Assembly (NCBI GenBank): GCA_035527455.1
Contig: DATLAN010000076.1
Span: 1-14,758 of the forward strand
Reading direction: 5' to 3'
Origin: DATLAN01 sp035527455
Lineage (GTDB): Bacteria; Planctomycetota; Planctomycetia; Pirellulales; Thermoguttaceae
DNA: 14,758 nucleotides
Part shown: piece after piece, positions 7,192 to 14,554 of the stretch
Layout of the letters: every line of letters begins with the position of its first letter
Position numbering within the stretch: the stretch's first letter is position 1
The notes under the pieces: model-generated
Database searches by the model: none
What the model was told of the DNA's origin: nothing
What the model saw: the letters and a program-made list of their open reading frames with translations, nothing else
Translations under genes and position numbers: made by a program

Positions 7192-7430
7192 TCAGACGAA
7201 CGTGGCGATTTCGGCCAGCGCGCTCTTGTCCAGTTCGGGCACGGTCGCCCCGTCGGCCGGATGACCGACCACGAGGATCATCACTGACGACCACAAAGTG
7301 CCAAGGCTGCATGTTGGCCCCGCTGGGCGCGGTGCCGGCGGTGCGCAGGCAGTCTTCGATCACGTCGAGCGAACAACCCGCCGGAGCACCGTGCCGGATG
7401 TGTGTGGCAAGCCGTGCGATGGGGATATAA
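7192..7430 (-). pseudogene. Nitroreductase-family pseudogene with internal deletion and frameshift
   Basis: On the minus strand one frame (about 7366 down to 7282) encodes DVIEDCLRTAGTAPSGANMQ followed by PWHFVVVSD. This is the FMN-contacting N-terminal region of IYD-like nitroreductases. Directly after it, in another frame (about 7284 down to 7192), comes ILVVGHPADGATVPELDKSA then LAEIATFV and a stop, which is the usual C-terminal end of the same family. The roughly 110 residues normally between them are missing, and the RRSVRxF-type start is scrambled upstream. An internal deletion that joined the two ends out of frame explains this. The gene cannot make an active enzyme. Confidence 0.75.
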
Positions 7431-7511
7431 CCCGTTGATCGACAACGACTTGTGCAACACGCAAACGCTCCGCGATCAGTATGCTGCTGAGCGTGGTGCG
7501 GGAAACAATGA

Positions 7512-7949
7512 TCACAGGTGTACGATCTCCGCCCCGCCCCATTGCTGAGCAAGGTATTCGGCCGCCAGCCGACGATGACAGCGATCGGCGCCGGGCTCGC
7601 TGCACAGCAGGACGGCGGGCACGTCGAACAGCCGGCGGTCGACGGCGTTCTCGACTTGACGTTCGGCCAACAGCGCCAGAAAACGGGGCTCGTACGCTTC
7701 CCAGGGCAACTGCTTCTTCTTGTACGCGTCGAGGATCTCTTTCGTCGGCGCGAGGATCGGCTCGTGGCGATAATCGGCCCGGCAAAGCTCGGCAAGAAAG
7801 TACTCCAGGTCGCCGCACTTGGTGAAGCCGGCAAGCTGCGAACTGTTGTTCAGCCGCACGTCGATCAGCCGCCCGATTCCCTCTCGGCGGAGGATTCCGA
7901 AGAACTCCCGGGCGGATTTCTTGGCAAAACCGATCGTGTAGATTTCCAC
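7512..7949 (-). CDS. DUF488 family protein, short paralogue
   Basis: The protein is 145 aa with a GTG start at 7949; GGAGGAG stands 10-12 bases upstream, which supports this start. It opens with the family's IYTIGFAKKS strand and RLIDVRLNNSS (27-37), and has the conserved AVLLCSEPGADRCHRRLAAE near the end (CHRR at 124-127). No signal peptide or membrane segment is present, so it is cytoplasmic. The first 85 bp lie inside the end of the preceding DUF488 gene in a different frame, so coupled translation is likely. The DUF488 function is not established to my knowledge; the Cys-His-Arg motif suggests a ligand or nucleotide site. Confidence 0.85.
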   Translation of the reverse strand: MEIYTIGFAKKSAREFFGILRREGIGRLIDVRLNNSSQLAGFTKCGDLEYFLAELCRADYRHEPILAPTKEILDAYKKKQLPWEAYEPRFLALLAERQVENAVDRRLFDVPAVLLCSEPGADRCHRRLAAEYLAQQWGGAEIVHL

Positions 7950-8503
7950 TCGTCGGGCTCCTCCATGTCGAACAGGGTCATTTGACCGCGGGTCTTTTGG
8001 AACTCTTCTTCTGCGGCGAGTTGCTCTTCGCTCCGGACGCTCCCGTCACCGCGGATGTGGAGCACCGCGACGCCGCGGCCGCGCAACACCCGGCCGACCA
8101 ACAACCGCCGATGGCAGTGCGTCGGGTCCTCCTCGCCACACATCAACGCCACGCGATAGTTCGCGGTGCCCTGGATCAGCCGCTCGATACCCTGCCGGAA
8201 GCCGGGCGATTCGGCCAGTCGGCCGTAGAGAACGCGGCCCTCTTCATCGCAGAACTGCTCGTCGTCGACACGGCCGCCCAGCAGGTCGCCGAGGAACAGG
8301 TACTTGACCCCGCGATCCTGCAACGGGTCTTGAAGGGCTTCCTTGTTGAAGTGCGTGGCGTAGCCCGAATAGGGGCTGGAGCGGACGTCGACCAGCACGG
8401 CGATTTCCTGTCCGGCCAAGAGATCCAGGAAGTGCTCCAGCGGATGGTTGGAATGCCCCACGGTCCAGATGGTCGCCCCCGGCTCGCCGGTCCAGTCTGT
8501 CAT
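7865..8503 (-). CDS. DUF488 family protein with clamp-motif-like C-terminal tail
   Basis: The protein is 212 aa. Residues 12-24 (IWTVGHSNHPLEH) and 36-45 (VLVDVRSSPY) are the DUF488 N-terminal signature. MCGEEDPTHCHRRLL (121-135) holds the conserved Cys-His-Arg motif. After the domain, residues 174-178 read QMTLF, followed by DM and acidic residues, which resembles a bacterial sliding-clamp-binding pentapeptide (QLxLF type). The last ~28 residues are Ser/Pro/Arg-rich and are encoded by DNA that also encodes the start of the next DUF488 gene. No strong ribosome binding site precedes the ATG at 8503. The scpB stop is 35 bp upstream, so coupling within one transcript is plausible. The two DUF488 genes are diverged paralogues. 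Confidence 0.87.
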   Translation of the reverse strand: MTDWTGEPGATIWTVGHSNHPLEHFLDLLAGQEIAVLVDVRSSPYSGYATHFNKEALQDPLQDRGVKYLFLGDLLGGRVDDEQFCDEEGRVLYGRLAESPGFRQGIERLIQGTANYRVALMCGEEDPTHCHRRLLVGRVLRGRGVAVLHIRGDGSVRSEEQLAAEEEFQKTRGQMTLFDMEEPDEWKSTRSVLPRNPPGSSSESSAERESGG

Positions 8504-8538
8504 GGGAATCGTGGCCCCGGGTCGGTGGCGGCGAAAAG

Positions 8539-9777
8539 TCAGTCCTTGTCCCAGTTGTCTTCACCCCAATCTTCGTCCTCGTCCCAGTCCTCGTCGTCGT
8601 CTTCGTCGTCCTCCTTCTCCCCCTCCTTCTCCCCCTCCTTGTCCTCCTCGTCGTCGTCTCCGACTTCCTCCCAAGGCTCGTCTTCTATGTCGTCGTCATT
8701 GAGGTCCTCCTCCTCCTCGTCGTCGTCCTCCTCGTCCTCGTCATCGAGGTCCTCGTCGTCGTCATCGAGGTCCTCGTCGTCATCGAGGTCCTCGTCGTCG
8801 TCATCGAGGTCCTCGTCATCTTCATCGAGGTCTTCGTCTTCGTCGAGGTCTTCGTCGTCGTCGAGGTCTTCGTCGTCGTACTCGTCCTGATCGTCTTCAA
8901 AGGGGAAGCCGTCGTCGCCGGCCTCGTCGTTTTCCGGCGTAATCATCGCAGCCGACGGTTCTTGGGGCACCTCGGGCTTCATGGTGAGGATGCTCACACT
9001 GGTCTCCTCTTCCGATTCTTGGGGATGGTTCACTTGCTTCAACATGGCTTGATCAACTCCGCTGTCGGCGGTGGAGACCGGATCGTGCGGGGCGGCTTGC
9101 ATCAACTCCGCTCGGGGCAACTCGTCCAGGTGCCGCAACCCGAATACCTCCAGGAACCGCCGGGTGGTTCCGTACAACAACGGCCGTCCTAATTCCTGGG
9201 ACCGGCCGGCGATCCGCACCAGGTCGCGTTCGATCAACTGGCGCAGGATCTCTCCGCACTGCACGCCGCGGACGGCCTCGATCTCGGCCCGCAATACAGG
9301 TTGCCGATAGGCCACCACGGCCAGCGTCTCCATGGCGGGGGCCGAAAGGCGGACCTCGATCGGCGTGCGGTGCAAACGCCGCAGCCACGGGGCGAATTTC
9401 GCCCGCGACATCAACTGAAACCCGCCGGCCACCTCCTCCACGCGAAACGCACTGCCCTCTGCATCATATAGTCGGTTTAGCGTGCGAACCAGTGTACGCG
9501 CTTTCGTGCCGTCCGCCAAGCCTGCCAATTCGGCCAATTTCCGGCTCGGCAGCGGCTCGCGGGCGAGGAACAGGACCGCCTCCAGCCGCACCACCGAGGC
9601 GCTTCTGGCGTGCGGGCCGTGCCCACCGGGTGAATCTTCCTCCGGTCGATCGAGCAGCAGGCGTCGGCCGACGTTTCCCCCGGCCGTCCGCAAACCGCGG
9701 GGCGCATCCATCGGCTGCCGAAAGCGCAACGCCACGCTCCTCAACAGCCGGCCGGTGCTGAAACGGGAACCGTCCAT
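8539..9777 (-). CDS. scpB: Segregation and condensation protein ScpB with long acidic C-terminal tail
   Basis: ScpB is the dimeric winged-helix (kite) subunit of the SMC-ScpA-ScpB condensin that compacts and segregates the chromosome. From ATG 9777 the protein is 412 aa, against about 180-220 for typical ScpB. The conserved core runs from about 60 to 222: VVRLEAVLFLAREPLPSRKL, then LSAPAMETLAVVAYRQPVLR and GRPLLYGTTRRFLEVFGL. Residues ~285-412 are almost only Asp/Glu with Leu and a few Trp or Lys. ATG 9777 is the first after the upstream gene's stop at 9822; 9711 is a shorter alternative, and the ribosome binding site is weak for both. The open frame reaching 9948 would overlap the upstream gene and lacks family similarity. 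No scpA or smc gene is in the window. Confidence 0.93.
   Translation of the reverse strand: MDGSRFSTGRLLRSVALRFRQPMDAPRGLRTAGGNVGRRLLLDRPEEDSPGGHGPHARSASVVRLEAVLFLAREPLPSRKLAELAGLADGTKARTLVRTLNRLYDAEGSAFRVEEVAGGFQLMSRAKFAPWLRRLHRTPIEVRLSAPAMETLAVVAYRQPVLRAEIEAVRGVQCGEILRQLIERDLVRIAGRSQELGRPLLYGTTRRFLEVFGLRHLDELPRAELMQAAPHDPVSTADSGVDQAMLKQVNHPQESEEETSVSILTMKPEVPQEPSAAMITPENDEAGDDGFPFEDDQDEYDDEDLDDDEDLDEDEDLDEDDEDLDDDDEDLDDDEDLDDDDEDLDDEDEEDDDEEEEDLNDDDIEDEPWEEVGDDDEEDKEGEKEGEKEDDEDDDEDWDEDEDWGEDNWDKD
8746..8880. repeat. Tandem 18/21-bp repeats encoding the ScpB acidic tail
   Basis: GAGGTC(C/T)TCGTC-type units start at 8746, 8767, 8785, 8806, 8827, 8845 and 8863, so the spacing is 21, 18, 21, 21, 18 and 18 bp. 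On the minus strand each unit encodes DEDL followed by two to four acidic residues. All spacings are multiples of three, so copy-number change keeps the frame. The wider stretch 8560-8915 is also Asp/Glu-coding but less regular. Confidence 0.88.
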
Positions 9778-9821
9778 CGAGTCCAGAGTAAGGCGAAGCG
9801 GGCACTGTTGGCAAGGCCAGC

Positions 9822-10535
9822 CTATCGTCCGTCGGCCCGCCAGACCTCGATTTGCCGCAAGACGTCGCTCATCGCCCGGATGCGATCGAAGTTGGTGGCC
9901 TGAAAATGCCGGACGTAAGTCGGGTCGCCCCCGACCGAGGCGTCGCAACCGAAGCGATAGAACTGCGGTCCGTCCCAGAAATACTCCATCCGCGTGGCCC
10001 CCAACTCCCGCAAACGCTGCTCGATGCGGGCGACCTCGCTCTCGACCGATTCCGTCCTGGCCTGGGCGTAGTAGTTCTCCGGCGGCACCGAGGCCGAACC
10101 CGGCTGGCCATAAGTCGGCGGGCCATAAGTCGGCTGGCCGTAATCCGGCACGACATTACCCCCCACATTAACCGTCCCCCGGGTCGGCGGCGATGGCATG
10201 GGCGACTCGTAACCGGCTGGCATAACACCCGTCGCTGGATGGGATGCGGGGCGGGTGAGCCCCGTTGCGGCGCTGGCCAACGGTTCGGCGCGTCCGTCGG
10301 GCCTGAGCGGCCGGGGTGCCGTTGCGGAGGTGTCTTCCTTCATGGCCAACAGCTCGAATGGGGGGGCCTCGCCCCAGGAATCGGCCGTCTGGAACGATTC
10401 GGCCGCGGGCTGACCGCCAAAGAGGCTCTTGAACAGGTCCGGCAGCGACTTTCCGAACATGGCCGCCAAGGGAATGGCGATCAGACATGCCAGCATGACC
10501 AGTGCTCGGACCAGTACTGCCGTCGAGGATTGCAT
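9822..10535 (-). CDS. Membrane-anchored hypothetical protein with conserved C-terminal domain
   Basis: From ATG 10535 the protein is 237 aa; a TTG two codons upstream (10541) sits closer to the strong AAAGGAGG at about 10549-10556 and is an alternative start. An N-terminal hydrophobic helix (AVLVRALVMLACLIAIPLAA) is a membrane anchor or uncleaved signal. Residues ~45-160 are Pro/Gly/Ser/Thr-rich with PTYGPPTYGQP repeats, probably a disordered spacer. The last ~80 residues form a compact domain: a helix SVESEVARIEQRLRELGA, then YFWDGPQFYRFGCDASVGG, then a helix ending IRAMSDVLRQIEVWR. I associate this domain with planctomycete proteins of unknown function. It is the first gene of a minus-strand cluster with scpB 44 bp downstream, which might link it to chromosome or envelope organisation. 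Confidence 0.8.
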   Translation of the reverse strand: MQSSTAVLVRALVMLACLIAIPLAAMFGKSLPDLFKSLFGGQPAAESFQTADSWGEAPPFELLAMKEDTSATAPRPLRPDGRAEPLASAATGLTRPASHPATGVMPAGYESPMPSPPTRGTVNVGGNVVPDYGQPTYGPPTYGQPGSASVPPENYYAQARTESVESEVARIEQRLRELGATRMEYFWDGPQFYRFGCDASVGGDPTYVRHFQATNFDRIRAMSDVLRQIEVWRADGR

Positions 10536-10594
10536 GGCCAACGGTGCCTCCTTTCACCGCACTGAGCCCGTGCGCGCCGCCCCAACCTTGATTT

Positions 10595-10607
10595 TCGCGA
10601 CTCGCGA
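10595..10607. promoter_or_regulatory. Palindrome TCGCGA-C-TCGCGA, possible operator
   Basis: Two copies of the self-complementary hexamer TCGCGA are separated by one base, a 13-bp palindrome. It lies directly downstream of the putative -10 box (10614-10619) of the minus-strand cluster, near the expected transcription start, where a repressor would block initiation. No regulator gene is nearby. Confidence 0.3.
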
Positions 10608-10613
10608 TGACGC

Positions 10614-10643
10614 ATCATACCGCCGGCCGATGATCCGGGGCAA
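10614..10643 (-). promoter_or_regulatory. Possible promoter of the anchor protein-scpB-DUF488 cluster
   Basis: On the minus strand TTGCCC (10638-10643) and TATGAT (10614-10619) are separated by 18 bp. The -10 box is good and the -35 box partial. The start would be near 10607, about 70 bases before the first gene's start codon. All four genes down to 7512 are on this strand with short gaps or overlaps. Confidence 0.4.
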
Positions 10644-10879
10644 TGGCAATCGCCGTCCGCCTTGACACTTGATCGGAAACCGGCTCTGCTGAATAATGAA
10701 TCAAGCGCACGGCGCTCTTCAGCGGCACTGCGGCCTTCAGCAAAACGCGGTCGGCTCTTCCAAGCGATGGTGCCGTCCCACCCGAGTTGCGAGCGCGAGC
10801 TGCTGCCCCACGATTTCAAGCGGATGCGACGACCGGCCCCGGGACTCCGTTCCGGGCGGAAACGCCCCAGGATAACCCT
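10644..10879 (+). other. Upstream region of the redox operon, with a hairpin before the ribosome binding site
   Basis: No gene was seen here. TTGACA at 10662-10667 is a perfect -35 hexamer, but the only good -10-like sequence, AATAAT at 10692-10697, is 24 bp away, so no promoter is called with confidence. CCCGGGA, CTCCG, TTCCGGG at 10838-10856 can form a 7-bp hairpin 12 bases before AGGA (10869-10872), the ribosome binding site of the NuoE-type gene. It might affect translation initiation. Confidence 0.35.
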
Positions 10880-11335
10880 ATGCAAGAACGTCTCGATGCG
10901 GTTTTCTCGCGTTTCGAAGGGAAAGACCACGAACTGATTCCGGTCCTCCAGGCCGTCCAGGAAGAGTTCGGTTACCTGCCGGAGGAGGCCCTGCTGGCGA
11001 TCGGCCGGTTCTGCCGCGTGCCGGAGAGCCGGGTTTACGCGGTGGCCACCTTCTACGCCCAGTTCCGTTTCACTCCCCGCGGGAAGAACCACGTGATGGT
11101 CTGCCGCGGAACGGCCTGCCACGTCCGCGGCGCGCCGCGGATCCTCGAAGAGGTCCAGAAGCAACTGGGGATCCATGAGGGTGAGACGACCGGCGACCTG
11201 CAATATTCGCTGGAAACCGTCGCCTGCATTGGGGCCTGCGGCCTTTCACCCTGCATGATGACCAATCAGCGGGTTGAAGCCAAGTTGACGCCCAAGAAGG
11301 TGGCCGAATTGTTTGCGAAAGGCGACGGAAAATGA
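10880..11335 (+). CDS. NuoE/HydC-type [2Fe-2S] thioredoxin-like subunit
   Basis: This 151-aa protein is the small [2Fe-2S] subunit found in complex I, bifurcating [FeFe]-hydrogenases and NAD-dependent formate dehydrogenases. Four cluster cysteines are visible: C75 and C80 in VCRGTACHVRGAP, and C116 and C120 in ACIGACGLSP. The N-terminal half has the usual helical region (LIPVLQAVQEEFGYLPEEAL, then VYAVATFYAQFRF). ATG 10880 follows AGGA at a 7-base spacing; an in-frame extension upstream lacks family similarity. Its stop overlaps the start of the next gene (ATGA), so the two are coupled and expected to bind one another. It acts in the cytoplasm and passes electrons to or from the FMN subunit. 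The symbol is left empty because nuoE, hydC or an fdh name depends on the truncated partner. Confidence 0.93.
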   Translation: MQERLDAVFSRFEGKDHELIPVLQAVQEEFGYLPEEALLAIGRFCRVPESRVYAVATFYAQFRFTPRGKNHVMVCRGTACHVRGAPRILEEVQKQLGIHEGETTGDLQYSLETVACIGACGLSPCMMTNQRVEAKLTPKKVAELFAKGDGK

Positions 11336-14300
11336 CCCCGAGTTTCGACGACCGACGGCAGCAGGCCATCCGGCAGTGGAAATCGCTCCAGGAAAGCGAG
11401 AAGCTGCGGATCCTCGTCGGCACGGCGACCTGCGGCCGTTCGGCCGGCGCCATGGAAGTGCTCGATGCGTTCCGCCAAGAGCTGCAACGTCGCGGCCTCG
11501 ACGCCCATCTGATCGAAGTCGGCTGCATCGGACTCTGCTACGCCGAACCGATCGTCTGCGTGATCAAGCCGGGTCGGCCGGGCATCAACTACGCCAACGT
11601 GACTCCCGAAATGGTCGCCGAGATCGTCCAACGCTACGTCCTGGCCGACGATCCGCTGCCCGAGCACGCCTTGGGCACGGTCGGCGAGGGCCGAGTCGAC
11701 GGCATCGCCCGAATGGACGAAACGCCCGTCTTGCGTTCCCAGGTAAGAAGGACGCTGAAGAACTGCGGGGCCATCGACCCGACGAACATCAACCACTACA
11801 TCGCCCGGGGCGGCTACGGCGGGTTGATCAAGGCGCTGGAGATCGGTCCGGAGCAAGTCATCGAGGAAGTGAAGGCCTCGGGCTTGCGGGGCCGCGGCGG
11901 CGCCGGTTTCCCCACCTGGCGGAAATGGCTTTTCTGCCGCGAGGCCCCGGGAGAAAAGAAATACCTGGTCTGCAATGCCGACGAAGGCGATCCCGGCGCG
12001 TTCATGAACCGGTCGTTGCTGGAGGGCGATCCCCATGCCCTGCTGGAAGGGATGCTCATCGCCGGCTACGCGATCGGGGCCGACGAAGGCTTCATCTACT
12101 GCCGGGCGGAATACCCGCTGGCCCTGGAACGCCTGCGGATCGCGTTGGGGCAGGCGAAACAGTACGGCCTGTTGGGCGACGACGTGCTGGGCTCGGGGTT
12201 CCAATTCCACATCAAGATTAAGGAAGGTGCGGGGGCGTTCGTTTGCGGCGAGGAGACGGCCCTGATCGCGTCGATCGAAGGGCAGCGCGGCATGCCCCGG
12301 CCTCGCCCCCCGTTCCCCGCCGTTTCCGGCCTCTGGGGTAAACCGACCATCATCAACAACGTCGAATCCCTGGCCTGCGTCTCGTTGATCCTGCGAAACG
12401 GCGCCGACTGGTTCGCCCAATACGGCACCGAAAAGAGCAAGGGCACGAAGACCTTCGCCCTGGTCGGCCAGATCAAGCGGACCGGCCTGGTGGAAGTGCC
12501 CCTGGGGATCACGCTCCGCGAGATGATCTTCGATATCGGGGGCGGGCTGCTCGACGACAAGCCCTTCAAGGCCGTACAGACCGGCGGCCCCTCCGGCGGG
12601 TGCATCCCCGCCAGCCTGCTGGATACGCCGGTGGATTACGACTCGCTCCAGGCGGCCGGCACGATCATGGGTTCCGGCGGGATGGTGGTGATGGACGACA
12701 CCACCTGCATGGTCGATTTCGCCCGATACTTCCTCGACTTCGCCCAGAAGGAGTCCTGCGGCGAGTGCGTGCCGTGCCGACTGGGTACCAGGCAATTGTT
12801 GGCGATTCTGGAGGACATTTGCGAGGGAAGGGGCCGGCCGGGAGACATCGAACTGCTGCTGGAATTGGCCGAGGGGATCAAGGCCGGATCGCTCTGCGGG
12901 CTGGGACAGACGGCCCCCAACCCGGTGCTGACCACCATTCGCTACTTCCGCGACGAGTACGAGGCCCACATCCACCAGAAGCGATGCCCGGCGGTGGTCT
13001 GCCACGAGATCATCTCTTCGCCCTGTCAGCACGTCTGTCCGATCGGCACCGAGGCGACCGTCTACATCGCGCTGATTGCCCAGGGGCGTTTCGCCGAAGC
13101 GTTCGAGGCGATTCGGGCACACAATCCCCTGCCGTCGGTCTGCGCGCGGGTGTGTCACCATCCTTGCGAATCGAAGTGTCAGGCCGGGCGGTGGGGCGAC
13201 CCGGTGGCCGTGCGAACGCTGAAGCGGTTCGCCGCCGACTATGCCCTGAAGACCGGCATTCATCCCGGGCAGACGCAGAGGACCCCCGACGGCGAAAAGA
13301 TCGCCATCGTGGGCTCCGGACCGGCCGGATTGATGGCCGGCTACCAGCTCGCCCAACGCGGATACGACGTGACCATCTTCGAGGCCCTCGACACGCCCGG
13401 CGGGGCGCTGGCCGCCTGCATCCCCGAGTATCGCTTGCCGCGCGACGTGTTGGCCGCCGACGTCCGGTACATCCAGAACTGCGGAGTGAAGATCGCCACG
13501 GGCACGCGAATCGGCCGGGACATTCCCTTCGACAAGCTGACGACCGACTACCGGGCCGTGTTCATCGCCACCGGAGCCCACGCCTCGAAGAAACTCGGCA
13601 TTGAGAACGAAGATGCACCGGGCGTGATGGATTCGATGCAGTTCCTCAAGGACGTCAACCTCGGCAACGAGGTCGCCGTCGGCAGGCGGGTGGGCGTGAT
13701 CGGCGGGGGGAATTCCGCCGTGGACGCCGCCCGGGTCGCCGCCAGGCTCGAAGACTGCCAAAGCGTGTCGTTGATCTATCGGCGGACGCGCCGCGAAATG
13801 CCGGCGTTCAAGGAAGAAGTGGATGCCATGGTCGAGGAAAGCATCTCGCTGGAATTTCTCACCGCTCCCAAGAGGGTCTTGACCGAGAATGGGAAACTTT
13901 CGGGCTTGGAGTGCATCCGCATGGAACTTGGCCAGCCGGACGAGAGCGGCCGCCGGCGACCCGTTCCCGTCGAGGGCTCGGAGTTCGTCATCGAGTTGGA
14001 CACGCTGCTGGTGGCCATCGGCGAGGACGCGGATTTCGGCTTTCCGGCCCAGCAGCACGGGATCGAAGTCACCCGAAAAGGCGCCGCAGTGGTCTCGCCG
14101 GAGACGCTCACCACCAGCGTGCCCGGCGTGTTTGCCGGCGGCGACGTGGTCACCGGCCCCAACACGGTGATCGAGGCCATGGCCCACGGCAAACTGGCGG
14201 CGGAGATGATCGACAAGTACGTCCGGGGCGAGGAGGTGGCGAGAGAATACGGCTTGAACCGACCCTCGACGTACCACCTGCCGGTCGAACTGACCGAAGA

Positions 14301-14508
14301 GGAAATGGAAACCGCCGCCCGGCCGACGGCCCCCAGCGTGCCCGCCGGCGAGCGAACCGGCAGCTTCGTGGAGGTCGAGTTGGGCATCACCGAAGAGGAA
14401 GCGGTGCGGGAAGCACGCCGTTGCCTCCGGTGCGACCTGCAAACCGGAGACGGCAAGGTGCAATTGGAGCGGCTTCAGGTGGTAGGGGGATGTGGGTGTA
14501 GGGGTTAG
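11332..14508 (+). CDS. NuoF/HydB-type FMN/Fe-S subunit fused to a GltD-like FAD oxidoreductase
   Basis: The protein is 1058 aa. (1) Residues ~25-105 are a thioredoxin-like ferredoxin domain with ATCGRSAGA and VGCIGLCYAEP (C34, C65, C69). (2) Residues ~150-540 are a NuoF core: glycine-rich RGRGGAGFPTWRKW (187-199), NADH/FMN-site YLVCNADEGDPGAF (211-224), GAGAFVCGEETAL (299-311), an SLBB region, and a [4Fe-4S] site ESCGECVPCR plus LCGLG (C476, C479, C482, C522). (3) Residues ~550-1035 are a GltD-like module: N-terminal cysteines SPCQHVCPIG and CARVCHHPCESKC, FAD site AIVGSGPAGL (658-667), second nucleotide site GVIGGGNSAVDA (788-799) and GVFAGGDVVTGP (932-943). Such modules exchange electrons with NAD(P)H via FAD. 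The arrangement suggests a complex with two pyridine-nucleotide sites, as in some bifurcating hydrogenases or Stn-type transhydrogenases. The end, CRCDLQ...GGCGCRG, runs into a G-rich repeat. Confidence 0.93.
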   Translation: MTPSFDDRRQQAIRQWKSLQESEKLRILVGTATCGRSAGAMEVLDAFRQELQRRGLDAHLIEVGCIGLCYAEPIVCVIKPGRPGINYANVTPEMVAEIVQRYVLADDPLPEHALGTVGEGRVDGIARMDETPVLRSQVRRTLKNCGAIDPTNINHYIARGGYGGLIKALEIGPEQVIEEVKASGLRGRGGAGFPTWRKWLFCREAPGEKKYLVCNADEGDPGAFMNRSLLEGDPHALLEGMLIAGYAIGADEGFIYCRAEYPLALERLRIALGQAKQYGLLGDDVLGSGFQFHIKIKEGAGAFVCGEETALIASIEGQRGMPRPRPPFPAVSGLWGKPTIINNVESLACVSLILRNGADWFAQYGTEKSKGTKTFALVGQIKRTGLVEVPLGITLREMIFDIGGGLLDDKPFKAVQTGGPSGGCIPASLLDTPVDYDSLQAAGTIMGSGGMVVMDDTTCMVDFARYFLDFAQKESCGECVPCRLGTRQLLAILEDICEGRGRPGDIELLLELAEGIKAGSLCGLGQTAPNPVLTTIRYFRDEYEAHIHQKRCPAVVCHEIISSPCQHVCPIGTEATVYIALIAQGRFAEAFEAIRAHNPLPSVCARVCHHPCESKCQAGRWGDPVAVRTLKRFAADYALKTGIHPGQTQRTPDGEKIAIVGSGPAGLMAGYQLAQRGYDVTIFEALDTPGGALAACIPEYRLPRDVLAADVRYIQNCGVKIATGTRIGRDIPFDKLTTDYRAVFIATGAHASKKLGIENEDAPGVMDSMQFLKDVNLGNEVAVGRRVGVIGGGNSAVDAARVAARLEDCQSVSLIYRRTRREMPAFKEEVDAMVEESISLEFLTAPKRVLTENGKLSGLECIRMELGQPDESGRRRPVPVEGSEFVIELDTLLVAIGEDADFGFPAQQHGIEVTRKGAAVVSPETLTTSVPGVFAGGDVVTGPNTVIEAMAHGKLAAEMIDKYVRGEEVAREYGLNRPSTYHLPVELTEEEMETAARPTAPSVPAGERTGSFVEVELGITEEEAVREARRCLRCDLQTGDGKVQLERLQVVGGCGCRG

Positions 14509-14547
14509 GGGCGAGGGGCGAGGGGCGAGGGACGAGGGGCGAGGGGG
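14508..14547. repeat. Heptamer GGGGCGA array at the 3' end of the NuoF-GltD fusion gene
   Basis: Five 7-bp units (three GGGGCGA, one GGGACGA, one GGGGCGA) at 14508-14542 are followed by a G-run. The first base of the array is the last base of the gene's TAG stop codon. It is the same heptamer family as 1213-1261, which is inside an unrelated gene on the other strand. Confidence 0.88.
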
Positions 14548-14554
14548 TTTAGCG

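Noticed and set aside
8746..8880. Regular 18/21-bp repeats considered as a CRISPR-like array
   Set aside because: The units are contiguous with no unique spacers, and they encode an in-frame acidic tail.
7982..8890. Plus-strand frame ending in long poly-Ser/Arg
   Set aside because: It is the complement of the Asp/Glu repeat tail of ScpB and of the DUF488 gene. No domain or ribosome binding site supports it.
10662..10697. TTGACA and AATAAT upstream of the redox operon as a promoter
   Set aside because: The 24-bp spacing is too long for sigma-70, and no better -10 box lies at 16-18 bp.
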